The notes under the pieces are model-generated. The model worked only from the letters and a program-made list of their open reading frames with translations, ran no database searches and was not told the DNA's origin. The translations under genes and the position numbers were made by a program. A stretch of DNA of 64,000 nt from Lobosporangium transversale (taxonomy: Eukaryota > Mortierellomycota > Mortierellomycetes > Mortierellales > Mortierellaceae), in assembly GCF_002105155.1 (NCBI RefSeq), contig NW_019028983.1, positions 62,001 through 126,000 on the forward strand, given 5' to 3'. Positions 22,256 to 33,618 of this stretch are shown piece after piece (the first letter of the stretch is position 1; each line of letters starts with the position of its first letter).

Positions 22256-24199
22256 ATTGAATACAGGAATGATGGCCCGCTCCAAACTTTCATCCATGGG
22301 TGATGTACTTCTAAAAGAGTTCCTTCTATATCTCGCCGACTATCTTTTGATCAATGGGACTGAAACTCAAGATCCTCAACCGTCCTTGACCAGTCATGGC
22401 GATGCTACTTCGACCTTTTCTTTCCTTCAATCCACATGGCTCCTATACAGTATTGAAAAGGGCGAACGACTAAACCAGCGACACCATCATCGCACTATGC
22501 TCCATACCAATGGAGTAAATGGAGGCCTTATGTGAGTAAATGCATTTAGGACAATGCTATGAATACCACAAGTGTAAGGTCTTGTTTAATTTTGATAAAT
22601 ATGTACATTTCAACTTACTTTTTGTATATTCTATCTCATACACGTTATAATTTATGGAAAGGTGCTTTCCGTTGCTTCCGAAGGGGCGGGTGCATTTGGT
22701 CTGGAAGTATAATTTTATTGTACTCTCGTTAATCGTAGACAAGCTTCCAGTTTCCCTGTTCTCCTCTTGCCCTTTGGTTTCAAATAGAGCTATTTTGCCA
22801 CTTTACTAGTAATCATTAAAGAGAATGTTATGGATGCGATACCCCATCAAGAGCGGTGTTAAGTTGGCTATCAAAATCATCTTTTATTGCAAAATACCGT
22901 AACAACCTAGTAACTGCACGTAAATTAAAGAAATGAAAAAAATAAATAAATAAATAGATCTGCCCCGGCTCCAGATAGAATTGCGATTTCTTGATGGCGA
23001 GCCAGGGCAGGAAAGAGTAGAGCAAGGGAGAGAAAAGGATTGAGCATGTAGCCTTTAAGTTGCCATGTTATTCGACCTGTCCAGCTAAGATCAAACCAAA
23101 CCAGGACTAAATATAGGTTGATCATACGAACTGAGAAGATCCCTTGCATGATGCTTTAGAAGGTAATTGTGCATGTATAGGTTGGCATTTCCAAATCGTT
23201 CGTTCCAATTTTATGGCTTGACTTAGTAAAGGGTACCCACCATCTACTGATAACCCTGGCCATCCGGCTACCCAAACTCATAAATACGGTTGCACGACAT
23301 TTTCCTAATTTTTTCTCCTTTTTCTTCCATGTCCTACACATACTACTTTTACCATTGCTAACAAAGGCTAAAAGTTTGGTCGACTGAACATCTAAGAAAG
23401 GGAGAGCAATGAGGTATATGGTGTATGGAGATGTGAACGTTGTAGCGATACACAGCCCAAGTTGACCGGTCTATTTTCATGATAGATATCCTAGCCCAAT
23501 TACAATGATGGAATGATGTAATATGCCAGACCTAGAGCAAGATACTAAATGTCACTAAGGATGTGTGACCAGCATCCAGGAGGATTGATATTGCTTAAAT
23601 ACAACGGTGGGACGCAGAAGAATTCTGGTTTCTTTTTTGCAGAGACGCGACCCGCTTCACGTGCACCACAAGCCACTATTTTTTTTTTTTTTTTTTTTCA
23701 GAGCCAGCAGGTGCGAGGGGTTCAAAGAGATGTGTTGGACGTGCTACGAATTTGTTCTTCCTCTAAATTTACTCTTCGATTTTACGAGGTAGTGCATCTG
23801 GACGGATGGATTCATGATAAAGGCATCAAACTGAGAGAAGCATCCATTATCCATCGGTTGACACATCTTTGCATTCTCACTATCAACGTCAGCAATCATT
23901 CTTTGCTTGGATAACCTTGATTTTTTTTTTTACTGAAAACTTTCTTTCAGACATCCACCATTGGCATTACTTTTGGACTTGCACATGCAGAACATGTTCT
24001 GGGATATGGCAAATCTAAAAAAAAAAAGAAAAAAGAAAAAAGCCTTCAATATTTCAAAATCGGATCCCGACATTATTACTTGGGAAGAAGAACGACTTCA
24101 TCAGTCTCCTAAAAATTACATTCTAATTATGATCTTAACTTTGAAAACTAACAAAGTTACTCTTACTTATTTCCATTCTCAACTTTCAGCTAGTAAAAA
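22256..24199. other. Intergenic region with two possible orphan exons
   Basis: Two patches look more exon-like than their AT-rich surroundings. One is 22266-22531 (plus strand), preceded by an ACAG and followed by GTGAGT, with a frame reading GDVLLKEFLLYLADYLL. The other is about 23700-23790, preceded by a poly-T tract ending in CAG and followed by GTAGTG, reading VQRDVLDVLRICSSSKF. The first abuts the right boundary of unit D. I do not recognise either peptide and cannot build a gene, so they may be remnants of a disrupted locus. Everything else here is AT-rich and featureless. Confidence 0.3.
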
Positions 24200-25020
24200 A
24201 TGGCCAAGTCCAAGAACCACACCAACCACAACCAGAGTACGTAATATAACGTTGCAATAAGTTTTTCATTTTATTTTCATCTTTATACGTTTTCAGGAAG
24301 AGCTTATTGATCAGGAAAGGAATGGGACAGATGCAAAATTGAACAGTTTGCAAGGACATCGGAATGACAGCAAAAAAAAAAAAAAAAAAATTCATGTATG
24401 AAAAGATTTCAGCTGTTCTTTTGGCTTTTTCATGGCGACATCAATTAAAGAAAGAATTGCTGTATCGGCTTCAAATGTCATGAGGTTCGACATTATACAT
24501 TCGTATGTATTACGGAAAGTCAGTCTTTCAATATCATCCAGAGATCTTGCTTTCATAATGAAGTAACCGGGCCGCGCACGGTGTTTTCTGTTATGGAAGC
24601 AATGTCTACAATGCCACTTTAAGATCTTCCTTGATAAGAAAAACAGTGCCCAGCGGCCATTATTTTATACGCCTTGATAACAGTCTGATCAACAACATCT
24701 ATACATATTTTACCAAATATTCTCCACCTAATCGTTATCATACACAGGACGCGTTGATTGTTGTTGAACTAGAATAAATGTGTCTGGACCTTGATTAGGT
24801 TACATATCATTTTATACTTTCAAAAAGTTCATTATTTCTTTTTTGCTGACGTTCTTTATTCTATTATTATTTTGCTTTTACAGACAAGAAGGCTCACCGC
24901 AATGGTATTAAGAAGCCAAAGACCCAGCGTCACCCTTCCCTCAAGGGTGTTGACCCCAAGTTCCTCCGTAACCAGCGTTTCGCCAAGCGTGGTTCCGCTG
25001 CTGCTCTCAGGAAGAACTAA
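24200..25020 (+). CDS. RPL29: 60S ribosomal protein eL29
   Basis: Component of the large ribosomal subunit. Exon 1 (24200-24236) encodes [12 protein letters not shown] and exon 2 (24884-25020) encodes the rest, joined in phase to give 57 residues ending SAAALRKN. The signature core [20 protein letters not shown] and the following [13 protein letters not shown] are the defining eL29 motif. The length fits the short fungal forms. The 647-bp intron (donor GTACGT, acceptor TTTTACAG) is long for this region and takes up most of the gene. I looked for box C/D snoRNA motifs inside it and found none convincing. Confidence 0.95.
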
Positions 25021-25182
25021 GAACAGAAAAAGAAAAGTCTTGTTCTTTTAACCTTCAAGTTGTAGTGTTGGGAAAAAATCATCGCATGGGTGGACTAGAA
25101 GAGATCCTTTTTTTTAAAAGAAAATGACAAAATAAAGACTCTTTGCGTGTGCTCTTGAAATTTCTTCTCCCCTTTTGTCCTT

Positions 25183-25629
25183 TTGTCTTATGATTTCCAA
25201 TGCATCCACAGACCTGGATTGCTGAACATTATTCCTTATGCGCTATCGAGAGCTTTTCCTGATGAATTATGGGCTCGAGAAAATAGTCCGACCGGTTCAG
25301 AGCCTCCTCAGTCAGAGTCCGCTAGAGTATCTGCCGTGTCAACAAGAAGCAGCTTACGCTCCAAAGATTCAACTGACTCTCCAATAATTACGCAATCAGC
25401 AGATCTAATTGCGAAGATTGAAAGCCTTGGTGCTTCTCTACCTTATGTGCACCAGATTCAAGATCAAGAAGTGCCACGAGTAACGACTACTGATGATCAG
25501 CAAAAGCAACTTTTAAAAGATACATACAGCTTTGGACACCTTGGTATTATTATCCTACTAGAAAGGTTTTTATATATTTTCCTTGCATACTTTATAAGCA
25601 CTCGCTTGTCTGGAGTATGTTGCGACTAG
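25183..25629 (+). pseudogene. Ty3/gypsy-type retrotransposon fragment (RNase H end to integrase zinc-binding start)
   Basis: The frame begins with YDFQCIHRPGLLNIIPYALS, the characteristic end of the RNase H domain of Ty3/gypsy polyproteins (family pattern: a short aromatic stretch, then the H-x-P-G-x-x-N-x-x-A-D-x-L-S-R motif; here the Asp is Tyr). About 100 residues later comes LLKDTYSFGHLGIIILLERF, resembling the HHCC zinc finger at the start of integrase (H-x-G-H), with its first His replaced. There is no reverse transcriptase upstream and no integrase core downstream, and no LTRs were recognised. I therefore call it a decayed internal fragment, lying 160 bp after RPL29. Confidence 0.7.
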
Positions 25630-25895
25630 CAGTCATTTTTGTGGGTTTTTACTATAGCTTAGATTTTTACCCCTGGATCATACAGTTTTATATGCTTGGC
25701 TCTTGGGTGATGTGCAACACATCACAGAAACAAGACATGATACTGATGTATATATTTCATAGGGTTGAAGAGCAACACATGTAAACATGATATATTTGGC
25801 GCATGGGGTTGATGTGCAGCACAACACAGATCACTTTCAAAATATTACTCGTCTTTCTGCAAATAAATCTTCACATCCATTCTTTAACCAATCCC

Positions 25896-26167
25896 ATGTT
25901 CAAACTATTTTGCATCCTTGACGGACAATCCACGGCATTCCCCGTTGAAGTCTCGCCAGAAGACACTATCGGCGACCTCAAAGAAGCAATCAAGAAGAAA
26001 AAGAAAACGACTTCCGAGAGACTGGTGCCGACAATTTGAATCTCTTCCATGTCTCCATCGTAATCGCTAACGATGAGGACACTTATTTTCCATTTTTGTC
26101 GATCAATCGACCTGATAGCCCACTGGTTACACATCATAACTTGGTGGCAAAATTTCAATATCAACAA
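25896..26167 (+). pseudogene. Crinkler (CRN)-type N-terminal domain, frameshifted and truncated
   Basis: The frame starting at 25896 reads MFKLFCILDGQSTAFPVEVS and continues with a DTIGDLKEAIK segment. This is the ubiquitin-like header of Crinkler effectors (typically a short M-x-x-L-x-C start, a D-x-V-x-x-L-K helix and an L-x-L-W-x-V-S strand). The frame then meets a stop. In another frame from about 26012, the expected continuation appears (LNLFHVSIVIANDED), so the domain is split by a frameshift in an A-rich stretch near 25990-26012. It ends at a 30-base poly-T run. No C-terminal effector domain follows. Crinkler-like genes occur in oomycetes and several early-diverging fungi; this copy looks dead. 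Confidence 0.65.
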
Positions 26168-26201
<34 letters not shown>

Positions 26202-26489
26202 CAAACATTTCCACAATTGACCTTTGCAAAAGACAATCCCATATTCTCATAAAAAATATTGTTTTTTTAATTATTTTATTGGGTTTGTTAAGCAAATTAT
26301 GTTGTTACATGTTTTTTTTTCTTTTTTTTTTTTTTCCAAAGTATGAAAGTGGGTTAATAGCAAAGGTGATATCAAATATGTACAGAAGTGAGGTTTTTTT
26401 ATACAAGCAAGGCAATGATGTGCAGATGATAATAATACTAGTAATGATAACAAGATGCAAAGGTAAAAAAAGAAACACTTCTCCACTTT
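26168..26489. other. Poly-T and AT-rich 3' region
   Basis: Contains a poly-T run of about 30 bases (26170-26200) and others near 26311-26335. It probably includes the 3' UTR of the minus-strand zinc-finger gene. No gene is seen. Confidence 0.5.
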
Positions 26490-27491
26490 TTAACGGAAGA
26501 GGGTTCTCATGAGTGTGGAGAACGGAGGTAGAGTAACGGGTCCTTGTGATCCACGGAGAGGGGCCAATGTGGAGGCGTCGAAAGCAGAATAGTGAGAAAA
26601 GGACTCTTCAGTTTTTGAAGCGTAGTTGTAGTTGTGGTTGTAGTTATTGTGGTAGTGGGAGTGGTAGTTGCTACTACTACCACTGTTACTGCTGCTGTTG
26701 CTGCTATTGTGAAATGGAGTTTGATTATGGTATCCTTGCATTTCCAAAGATGACAAAGGCATAGGCGATGACTCTGGCGTAAAAAGGGGAGACGTTGGTG
26801 TATCAGACTCAGAATCAGACATAATCATTGACATTGGTGAAGAGTTCACAGACACTGCTGGTGGTGGCGAGGGTGATTGAAAAGCACTATAATTATTGCG
26901 TTTTGCCACAACTGAATAAGGGGAAGATCTTTGTTTGCGAAGCGAAAACGCCAACAAACGAGGCGAAAGGGATGGCGAGGGTGATAATGAGAGGGATGAG
27001 GATGACGTGCTGATAGTGTCGTTGTTATCATTGTTATCGTTGTTGTCGTTCTTCTCCTCGTCCGTGGCGAGGGCAACCCTCATAAATGGTTTGATTGAGA
27101 CATGTGAAGGAGAAGGTGAAATCATTTCACGCTGCTCACGGATCTCTTTCTTGGATGGCTTTGCAATATGGATACGCAAATGTCGAGTGAGCTCATCAGA
27201 ACGTGAGAAGCGCTTTTGACAAGTGGGGAAAGTACATTGGTGGGGTCGTTCACCAGTATGGGTGCGAACATGTCGAGTCTGATGCTCGAGGCGGTGAAAG
27301 GCCTTCGGGCAGATTGGGCATTTATATGGACGTGGAGCATCCTCGACGCTTCTAATAGAAGAGCGCTTATATTTTTGTGGGGAAGCCTTCATTTTCACAT
27401 TCAAAGTGGTGGAGGTGGGGATGGTGGCAAGTGAGAGAAGCGAGTCAGCGGCTGCGTGGACAGAAGTAGACACAGCAAACAACGAGGACAT
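26490..27491 (-). CDS. CreA/Mig1-like C2H2 zinc-finger transcription factor
   Basis: Single exon, 333 residues. Two adjacent C2H2 fingers lie at about residues 54-110: [19 protein letters not shown], then a TGERPHQ linker, then [19 protein letters not shown]. The RLEHQTRH and RSDELTRH recognition helices are those of Mig1/CreA, which bind GC boxes (SYGGRG) and mediate glucose repression in fungi. After the fingers the protein is Ser/Asn/Thr/Pro-rich, with an Asn-rich acidic run and a His/Tyr/Asn repeat near residues 265-295, typical of disordered regulatory regions. Orthology to CreA rather than to another Mig-type paralogue is not settled. The upstream 27500-27620 region is an A-rich (aaaat)n tract. 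Confidence 0.88.
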   Translation of the reverse strand: MSSLFAVSTSVHAAADSLLSLATIPTSTTLNVKMKASPQKYKRSSIRSVEDAPRPYKCPICPKAFHRLEHQTRHVRTHTGERPHQCTFPTCQKRFSRSDELTRHLRIHIAKPSKKEIREQREMISPSPSHVSIKPFMRVALATDEEKNDNNDNNDNNDTISTSSSSLSLSPSPSLSPRLLAFSLRKQRSSPYSVVAKRNNYSAFQSPSPPPAVSVNSSPMSMIMSDSESDTPTSPLFTPESSPMPLSSLEMQGYHNQTPFHNSSNSSSNSGSSSNYHSHYHNNYNHNYNYASKTEESFSHYSAFDASTLAPLRGSQGPVTLPPFSTLMRTLFR

Positions 27492-29535
27492 CAGAAAAAA
27501 GGAGCAGTTTAGAAGGAGAGAGAGAACAGTTTAGAAGGAGGTGGGGGAAGAAAGAAAGAAAAAAATAAAAAATAAAAAATAAAAAATAAAAGAAATAATA
27601 AAATAAAAAAAAAATAAAAAAAGCAGGGTTGCTTTATATCTCTTGAATGTATTTATCTTTCTTTGTATCTGCTTTACGGTTTTTTTTACCTGAGCGGGGT
27701 GCAGAAATCCTTATCTCCCGTGTGGCCATATTTGTTACATTGCGTACATGTTGAAGGGGGAAAGACAAATTAAGACCGCCGTAGTCCGTAAGTCGGATTC
27801 TCGATTGAATTGCAAATGAATAGCTAAAAAGATGTCTGTGTGTTTTTTTTTTTTCTGGAGAAGACTGACTCAGCCAAGGATAAGTTTTATTTAGCAGATG
27901 GAACAGGGACAATTGAATAATAGCAATAAATAAATAAATAAATATCCAAATCTATCTGTGTCCTATCGTACTGAATAGTTAAAAATACCCTTGTAACAAA
28001 AACAAACGACATATTGATTACACACTCACAAAACATACACCCGTTCATTCCATTCTATTCCACGAGATAAGGAAAAAAAAAAAAAAAAAAAAGGAGTTCA
28101 GACCATTTTATCCATTCACGACATCATTGCTCAGTGTACGACTTGTGTGAGAAAGGGATAAAATGCATCAAGTAATAAATGTGTACCAATGGGGATTGAG
28201 AGGAGAAAGAGAAGGAAGGATAACTATCGAATCCGCAACCATTTTTTTTTATTTTCAATCGATTGGAGAAGGGGAGGAAGTATTATGCGGTATCATGCGG
28301 TGTACGCCACTTCTCGATGTCCCAATCCCAATATCGCCGCAGTAATCCGATCCAATGCTTGGTGACCTTGGGGTGACGAGATGTTAAAGCTAAAGTAAAA
28401 TAGGCATCTTTAATGCCCTCATTTTTTTTCCTTTTTTTTTTTTTTTTTTTTTTCCAAGTTATGCTGAGCCGTTCCTACTTTCCCCTCCACATCTGAGTAC
28501 CCTTTATTTTCTTCAATCCTTACCCAATCACCGAGTCATCAAGAACCTGATCATGACAAAAAAAAAGTAAAAATCGAGAAAAGATGGGAAAGTTTCTTCC
28601 TCTGGAACCAGATCATCGCTTTCCTTTTCCTCCTTTCATCTTACTTTTTTTCTTTTTCTTTATTACAATGATATTTGCACATGTTAGTCGTCTTTCAAAG
28701 ACAACTAAAGTATATCGTTTTTAAAGATTCAGAAGAAAAGGGACCATTCCTTTCAAACCTGACCCTAATTTTTTTCCCTTTTTTGTTCAATAAAAATAAC
28801 GCGTCTCATAGGTTCTCTTTTGTAAATTCCGTTCTATCCTTTTCCATGGCAATTTCTTCTCAACGTCCTAAAGATATTTCCTCCAAATATATCTTTATGC
28901 ACTTTTCCGCTCTTGGGTACATAACACCATATGTAGCATATTGTAACCATTGCTAACGCAATAAACCCTTTCACGGGAACTACGGGCAGATGTGCAGAGT
29001 ATACAAATAGATATATATAAAAAACATGTATGGATATGGAATGGACATCTCTGTAGACCTTTATTTTATTTATTTTTTTAGTTCAGAATCTTGGAGGAAA
29101 ATGATAAAGCAGATTTGCTCGTTTGTCGAATTGTCGATTTGTCAAAGCGGATTTCTAATCCATTCAGAGTTTGAGACTACAATTTTCAGACCCGCGAGTC
29201 AATTTACTTGACGAATGGGAACTTGTTAATCCTTCCGAAAACTCTCCATTTCCTCCCGATAAGCATATTCAAAGAGGTTTACATAAACATCATCTTCAAA
29301 TATGCGACGTTACTGTTAATGACAGCACCTTTTGTGGTCGCCACCAATCTTCTGACAATCACCTCTTGTCATTTCTGGATCAAGTTGTATAAAGAAAGAA
29401 GAAAATTTTAATAATCTGTTACTTGATATTTTTTTTTAATCCATTATTACCTATTGATATGCCCAACAAAAAAATAACTCTGATGGTTTAGAAATTAATT
29501 GGAAGGCTCTCTGAAGTATATACAAGGAGGAATGT

Positions 29536-29630
29536 GGCCTCAGCATCAAGACTGATCTGGTATAACATCACCCTTCATATCCGGCCGTGACCTAGCACCA
29601 CAGGCGCAGAATATCCAGCCTTCTGAGGCC
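29536..29630. other. Nested hairpin of about 95 bp
   Basis: GGCCTCAG (29536-29543) pairs with CTGAGGCC (29623-29630). Inside, CTGGTAT faces ATATCCAG, and TCAC faces GTGA. The segment is GC-richer than its surroundings. It could be a structured RNA, a terminator-like element or a small mobile-element relic; no family is recognised. Confidence 0.4.
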
Positions 29631-29846
29631 TATCAATAGCTTTTTTTTTACTTGTATCTCGAGAATACGAAAATTATGATTGTTTCACTAACAAATTTAT
29701 AAGGGGAAAATACATCACGCTTCTACGGTAGTAGTATTTTAATGTACAGGGTAACACCTGCTAGTAGAATATTTATGAATGCCGACAGCTCCATATCCTG
29801 GTGCCTGTTGCTGTTAGAGACAAGGGCTTGAGCCTGCAATCAATCG

Positions 29847-29849
<3 letters not shown>

Positions 29850-29878
<29 letters not shown>
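29850..29878. repeat. (TA)n microsatellite
   Basis: About 14 TA dinucleotides in a row. Confidence 0.85.
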
Positions 29879-29881
<3 letters not shown>

Positions 29882-30265
29882 GTGTGTCTCGGATGACAAC
29901 CATTTTTAGATCAGTGTGGAGACTCGGCAACATACCTCTTGCATAAAAGAAACCAAGAGGTAGCCAGTATGATTTTTTTTTGTTTATTTATAAAATCGGA
30001 GTAGAAGATAAGGACAGAGGGAGTGAAAAATGACGAGAATTGGTAGATGTGCAGAGCAAGTGAAAGTGAACGTAGTGTATCATGATGATATAGCTTGTTG
30101 CATTATGATTTTTGCTTTTACTTCCTCGGTATGTTCGCTCTTGCGAGATCTCCAAAGTTTTTGGCAATTCGCCTCCAAAGAAAACTATCCATGTTATAGA
30201 TATATTATTCATTTTCATCAACAATGAATATAAAAACGACATCGTCATGCTATTGTTATCGCCAA

Positions 30266-30437
30266 TTTCATTTGGTCATGATACCTTATATTTTTAATCT
30301 AAAAACGATGATTGAATTGTTCTGGTGGCATTTCACTACGTGACGGACTTGCAACAATACTCGCAACAAGCGAGCCAATTGGCTGCCAATACACTCGAAA
30401 GTATTCAAAAAATATAAGGTATCATGACCAAATGAAA
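30266..30437. repeat. Perfect 30-bp inverted repeat pair, 112-bp spacer (MITE-like)
   Basis: The arm at 30266-30295 (begins TTTCATTTGGTCATGATACC) is the exact reverse complement of 30408-30437. The whole element is 172 bp and the interior has no open frame. The structure suits a non-autonomous DNA transposon or a long hairpin transcript. I see no target-site duplication in the immediate flanks (gccaa / cgggc), so the mobile-element reading is uncertain. Confidence 0.6.
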
Positions 30438-30506
30438 CGGGCTATATCTTTACTTGTGGTGGCTATGACTTTTGGAGCTTTAGAGACGGAGTATTTTGAT
30501 TCCCCA

Positions 30507-30541
<35 letters not shown>

Positions 30542-31210
30542 GTACGGATGTATAAACGATTAATTCGGAACTGAGTTTCAAAGTTAATGAAGGAAGAACT
30601 AATTCCAGTGGATAACTTTAAATCGTCCCTCGTGGGAGTAAAAAAACGGAGTTACCGTGGGAGGAAAAAAAGAAAAAAAATATATTTTTTTTATTCAGGG
30701 GTAACATGTACACGTATGCGGAACTAGCTAGCAGGCAGGCCGGAACGGGGGAAAGATCATTCTTTGAATACTCCAGTTCCTATCTTTTATACATTCTGGA
30801 AATAAAAATTAAAGCATATAATAATAATAAGACATAATTTGTACGCTATATATTAACATAGGCCATTCTAATGCTTTTGATGGTCTTGCTGTTAGTTTGT
30901 TCTTGACGACCACTAACGAGCTTTTTTTTTTTTTTTTTTTTTTTATGATGGTGGACATGTATACAAATGAAGTATTGTCAGATAAGCAATAGTCGTAAGT
31001 TGGAGGAATAAAAAGAATAGTTGGGCGAAGCACACATTAGCAACTCAAAATGTGATAGTCAAACGCGTGTTTAATCCAGATAGTGATTGTGAATCGCATG
31101 TTTGTGCAAAAAGGACGTCTAAATGGGCACAGCCTTCTTCGGAGGGATCAAAATGGCAATTGTCGCGACATAAAGAGTATAGAGCTTTGGTTGTAATAAC
31201 TTTGTTTAGA

Positions 31211-33438
31211 TCATGGTTGGCTATTCTTCTTTTTTTCTTCTAACTCCTTCATGTACGCTGCTACACCTTCGGACCCCCCCTTCTGATAAGCTTCCTTTAG
31301 TTCCTTTTTCCTTTTTGCATTCTCAACAGCACTAAAGGCGAAATATCGATCCCTAAATCCGAAATGGCCAGGTCGTTTAGGTGAAGTAGTCGACTTATTC
31401 ATGTCTCCTGATGGCGCTCCCAACCCTGTCTTGCTATCCCAGTCTGCCACCTTTTCCATTGTAATCAAACGACGTGACCATTGTCCGAAAGCTTGTTCAC
31501 TGTTTGAGATGAGTTCCATGCATGGATGCGTCGGCAGATCATCAATTGCATAATCTTCTGTAACTGTGGGTAACCAATAGACAAGCCTGCCTCCGCGGAC
31601 AAGGTTCTTAACAGCGAACATTAATAGATCTGCTACTACTTCAGTCATCTCATATGGTTTTGTTGGGGGTACATAATCTGGAAGCCTATTATAATATCAT
31701 AAATATAAAGTAAAGCAGTTGCAGTTGAACAAAATGATGTTGCAACAGACGGCAAAGCAAAAAAAAAAAAAACATAGTAAAAATAGGTAAAAACTTACAG
31801 ATGTGCAAGAACGCCTTCCTCAACAGCCATACGGGGCTCAGTGGCTTGCTTAGCAGGATCCTTACGTCCCAGCGTCTTGGCACCGGCGCGAACGCCATAT
31901 GGGGCTGTTTATAAACGAATTCAATGGAAAACTCGGTTAGCAGAAATAATAAGAAGAAGAAGAAGAAGAAAGGAGGGCGACGATTAACAGAGTAAAGATA
32001 AGAGATATGAAAACGTACGATCGGTCACAATGGCATCAAATATGCCTCCATTGATCCGTCTCCAGGGCGCATGACAAACGTCAAAGACCAAAGCATCTAG
32101 GACTCTTCCTTTCAGATTATATTGCTCACAGTTACTGTAAATACTAGCTTTGCCCTTTCCACGGATCTGTCGTCCATCGATATCACTACCCACAGTCATG
32201 GCTCCGAAATGTGCACAAGTCATTAAAAAGCTTCCTGTGCCCACAAATGGATCGTAGACCAACTTGCCTGACCCACATAATGCCTGGTTGGCCATGATGA
32301 GAGAGAGCTCAGCGTCCATGGTAGTATTGCCGATATATCTCCGTTTCTTCACATTGAATTTATCAATCAAATCACGTCGACCATTTCCAACAAGACGACC
32401 CATGTAAAAAGTATGTGCCACAACCGAATCAGGCTCGATCCCATAGTCTGCAATAAGCAAAAATTCTTCTTCTGGATTTTTGAGATCAATTTTGCCGAGA
32501 AATCCTGTGAATGAGAATCGGTTGATGATCTGAGGCTTATCTTTCATTTCAATTGTACCGCCGAATGTCACTACGGAGAATTTGAATGTTGTATGCAGGT
32601 ATTGCGGCTACCCAGAGGTATGAACCCAGGCAAGATTAGTTTCAGTACGCTCGATTTTAAAGCTCATAGATATGTACAGCAAATCCGTGAACAGAAAAAA
32701 ATCGGAAAGAATAATGGGTGCGAAAAGAGACATACCCATCGTTCAGGATGTTCTTTGACCTTTTCAATTAAATCATCCCATGATGAACCTTTCCCCCAAA
32801 GCTCTGTAATAGTTCTACATATTGATGGGTGCAAGAAGACAGAAGCTATTATTAAAAACCTCATTATTTTCTTCATTCTTATGATCCACGATGTCTGCCG
32901 GTCGACCATGTCATGTCATGCAATTGAGTTGTATAAAGCTTCTTACTTGATAAGGATTGCGCGCTTTAGTAACAGGGTTGCTTTCTCTGCGGACTCGATT
33001 TCAACGATCAAGAAAGGGGACTAAAAGAAAACGAGGGGTAAATATACATATACAGAGTCAGAAAGAGAGGAGAGGAAAGTACGATCTCAACAACTACTTT
33101 GCAGAAAAGCTAGATAACATTTGAATATGACAGATCAATTCCAGTTTTTTATATCTATATGTACCTCTAGACTGTAGTCACTTGGATTATATGTCATCTG
33201 CACATTCTCTATGGTTGCCAGCGCCTCCAATTCTGGTAGACGAAACTACAGAATCAAAAAAAAAAAAAAAAAAAAAAAAGATATTCAAGTTGTGAAAGGG
33301 AAAGGGTTATTGTTTATGAGTAAAACAGAGCTGTAAACCTTTATCTCAAAAATAATAGTCAATTGAATGCCAGACTGGCAGTAGTCTTTCTGTTACCTCC
33401 TCATGCTGCTGTGCAAACTGAATTAGGAATTGAGGCAT
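31211..33438 (-). CDS. TRM11: tRNA (guanine-10-N2) methyltransferase catalytic subunit Trm11
   Basis: Catalyses m2G10 formation in tRNAs and is active only as a complex with Trm112. Seven exons join in phase: 33438-33397, 33245-33165, 33020-32947, 32814-32736, 32607-32019, 31904-31799 and 31685-31211, giving 481 residues. The SAM-binding motif is DPFVGTGSF (exon 5). The catalytic TDPPYGVR motif is created exactly across the exon 5/6 junction, which strongly supports that splice. The N-terminus MPQFLIQFAQQHEE-FRLPELEAL matches the family, and the C-terminus has RGGRLVYWLPT. The length is usual for fungal Trm11. It is divergent from TRM112, with 180 bp between start codons. Confidence 0.94.
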
Positions 33439-33618
33439 CTCTAAGGTTGTGTTGAATAAAAAGGCTGTGTGCTTTGCTTGCGAAAAAGGCTGGCGCAAGG
33501 GCCATGTGGCTTATATCCTGTTTACCTTTTTCTTTTTTTCTTTTCAGGCCTTGGCCTTTTACATTCCTTACTCGGACACCTGCTCACAATATAAACATTT
33601 GTCAAAAACATAAACGCC
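33439..33618. promoter_or_regulatory. Shared TRM11/TRM112 bidirectional promoter
   Basis: Only 180 bp separate the two start codons. The segment contains a CT-rich tract (about 33520-33545, favouring the TRM112 side) and a GC-richer patch with ggctggcgcaagggcc near 33490. It must hold both 5' UTRs and core promoters, so co-regulation of enzyme and activator is likely. No specific factor site is claimed. Confidence 0.6.

Larger units (their letters stand above)
27492..31210. other. Gene-poor region with inverted repeats and microsatellites
   Basis: A 3.7-kb AT-rich stretch. The first few hundred bases should be the promoter and 5' UTR of the zinc-finger gene. I found poly-A/T runs (28072-28092, 28437-28454, 30510-30538, 30921-30944), a (TA)n tract at about 29850-29878, a hairpin at 29536-29630 and a perfect inverted repeat at 30266-30437. 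Short open frames here have no recognisable content. Confidence 0.5.

Noticed and set aside
24237..24883. Possible snoRNA in the RPL29 intron
   Set aside because: No paired C/D boxes with terminal stem and no clear H/ACA signature.
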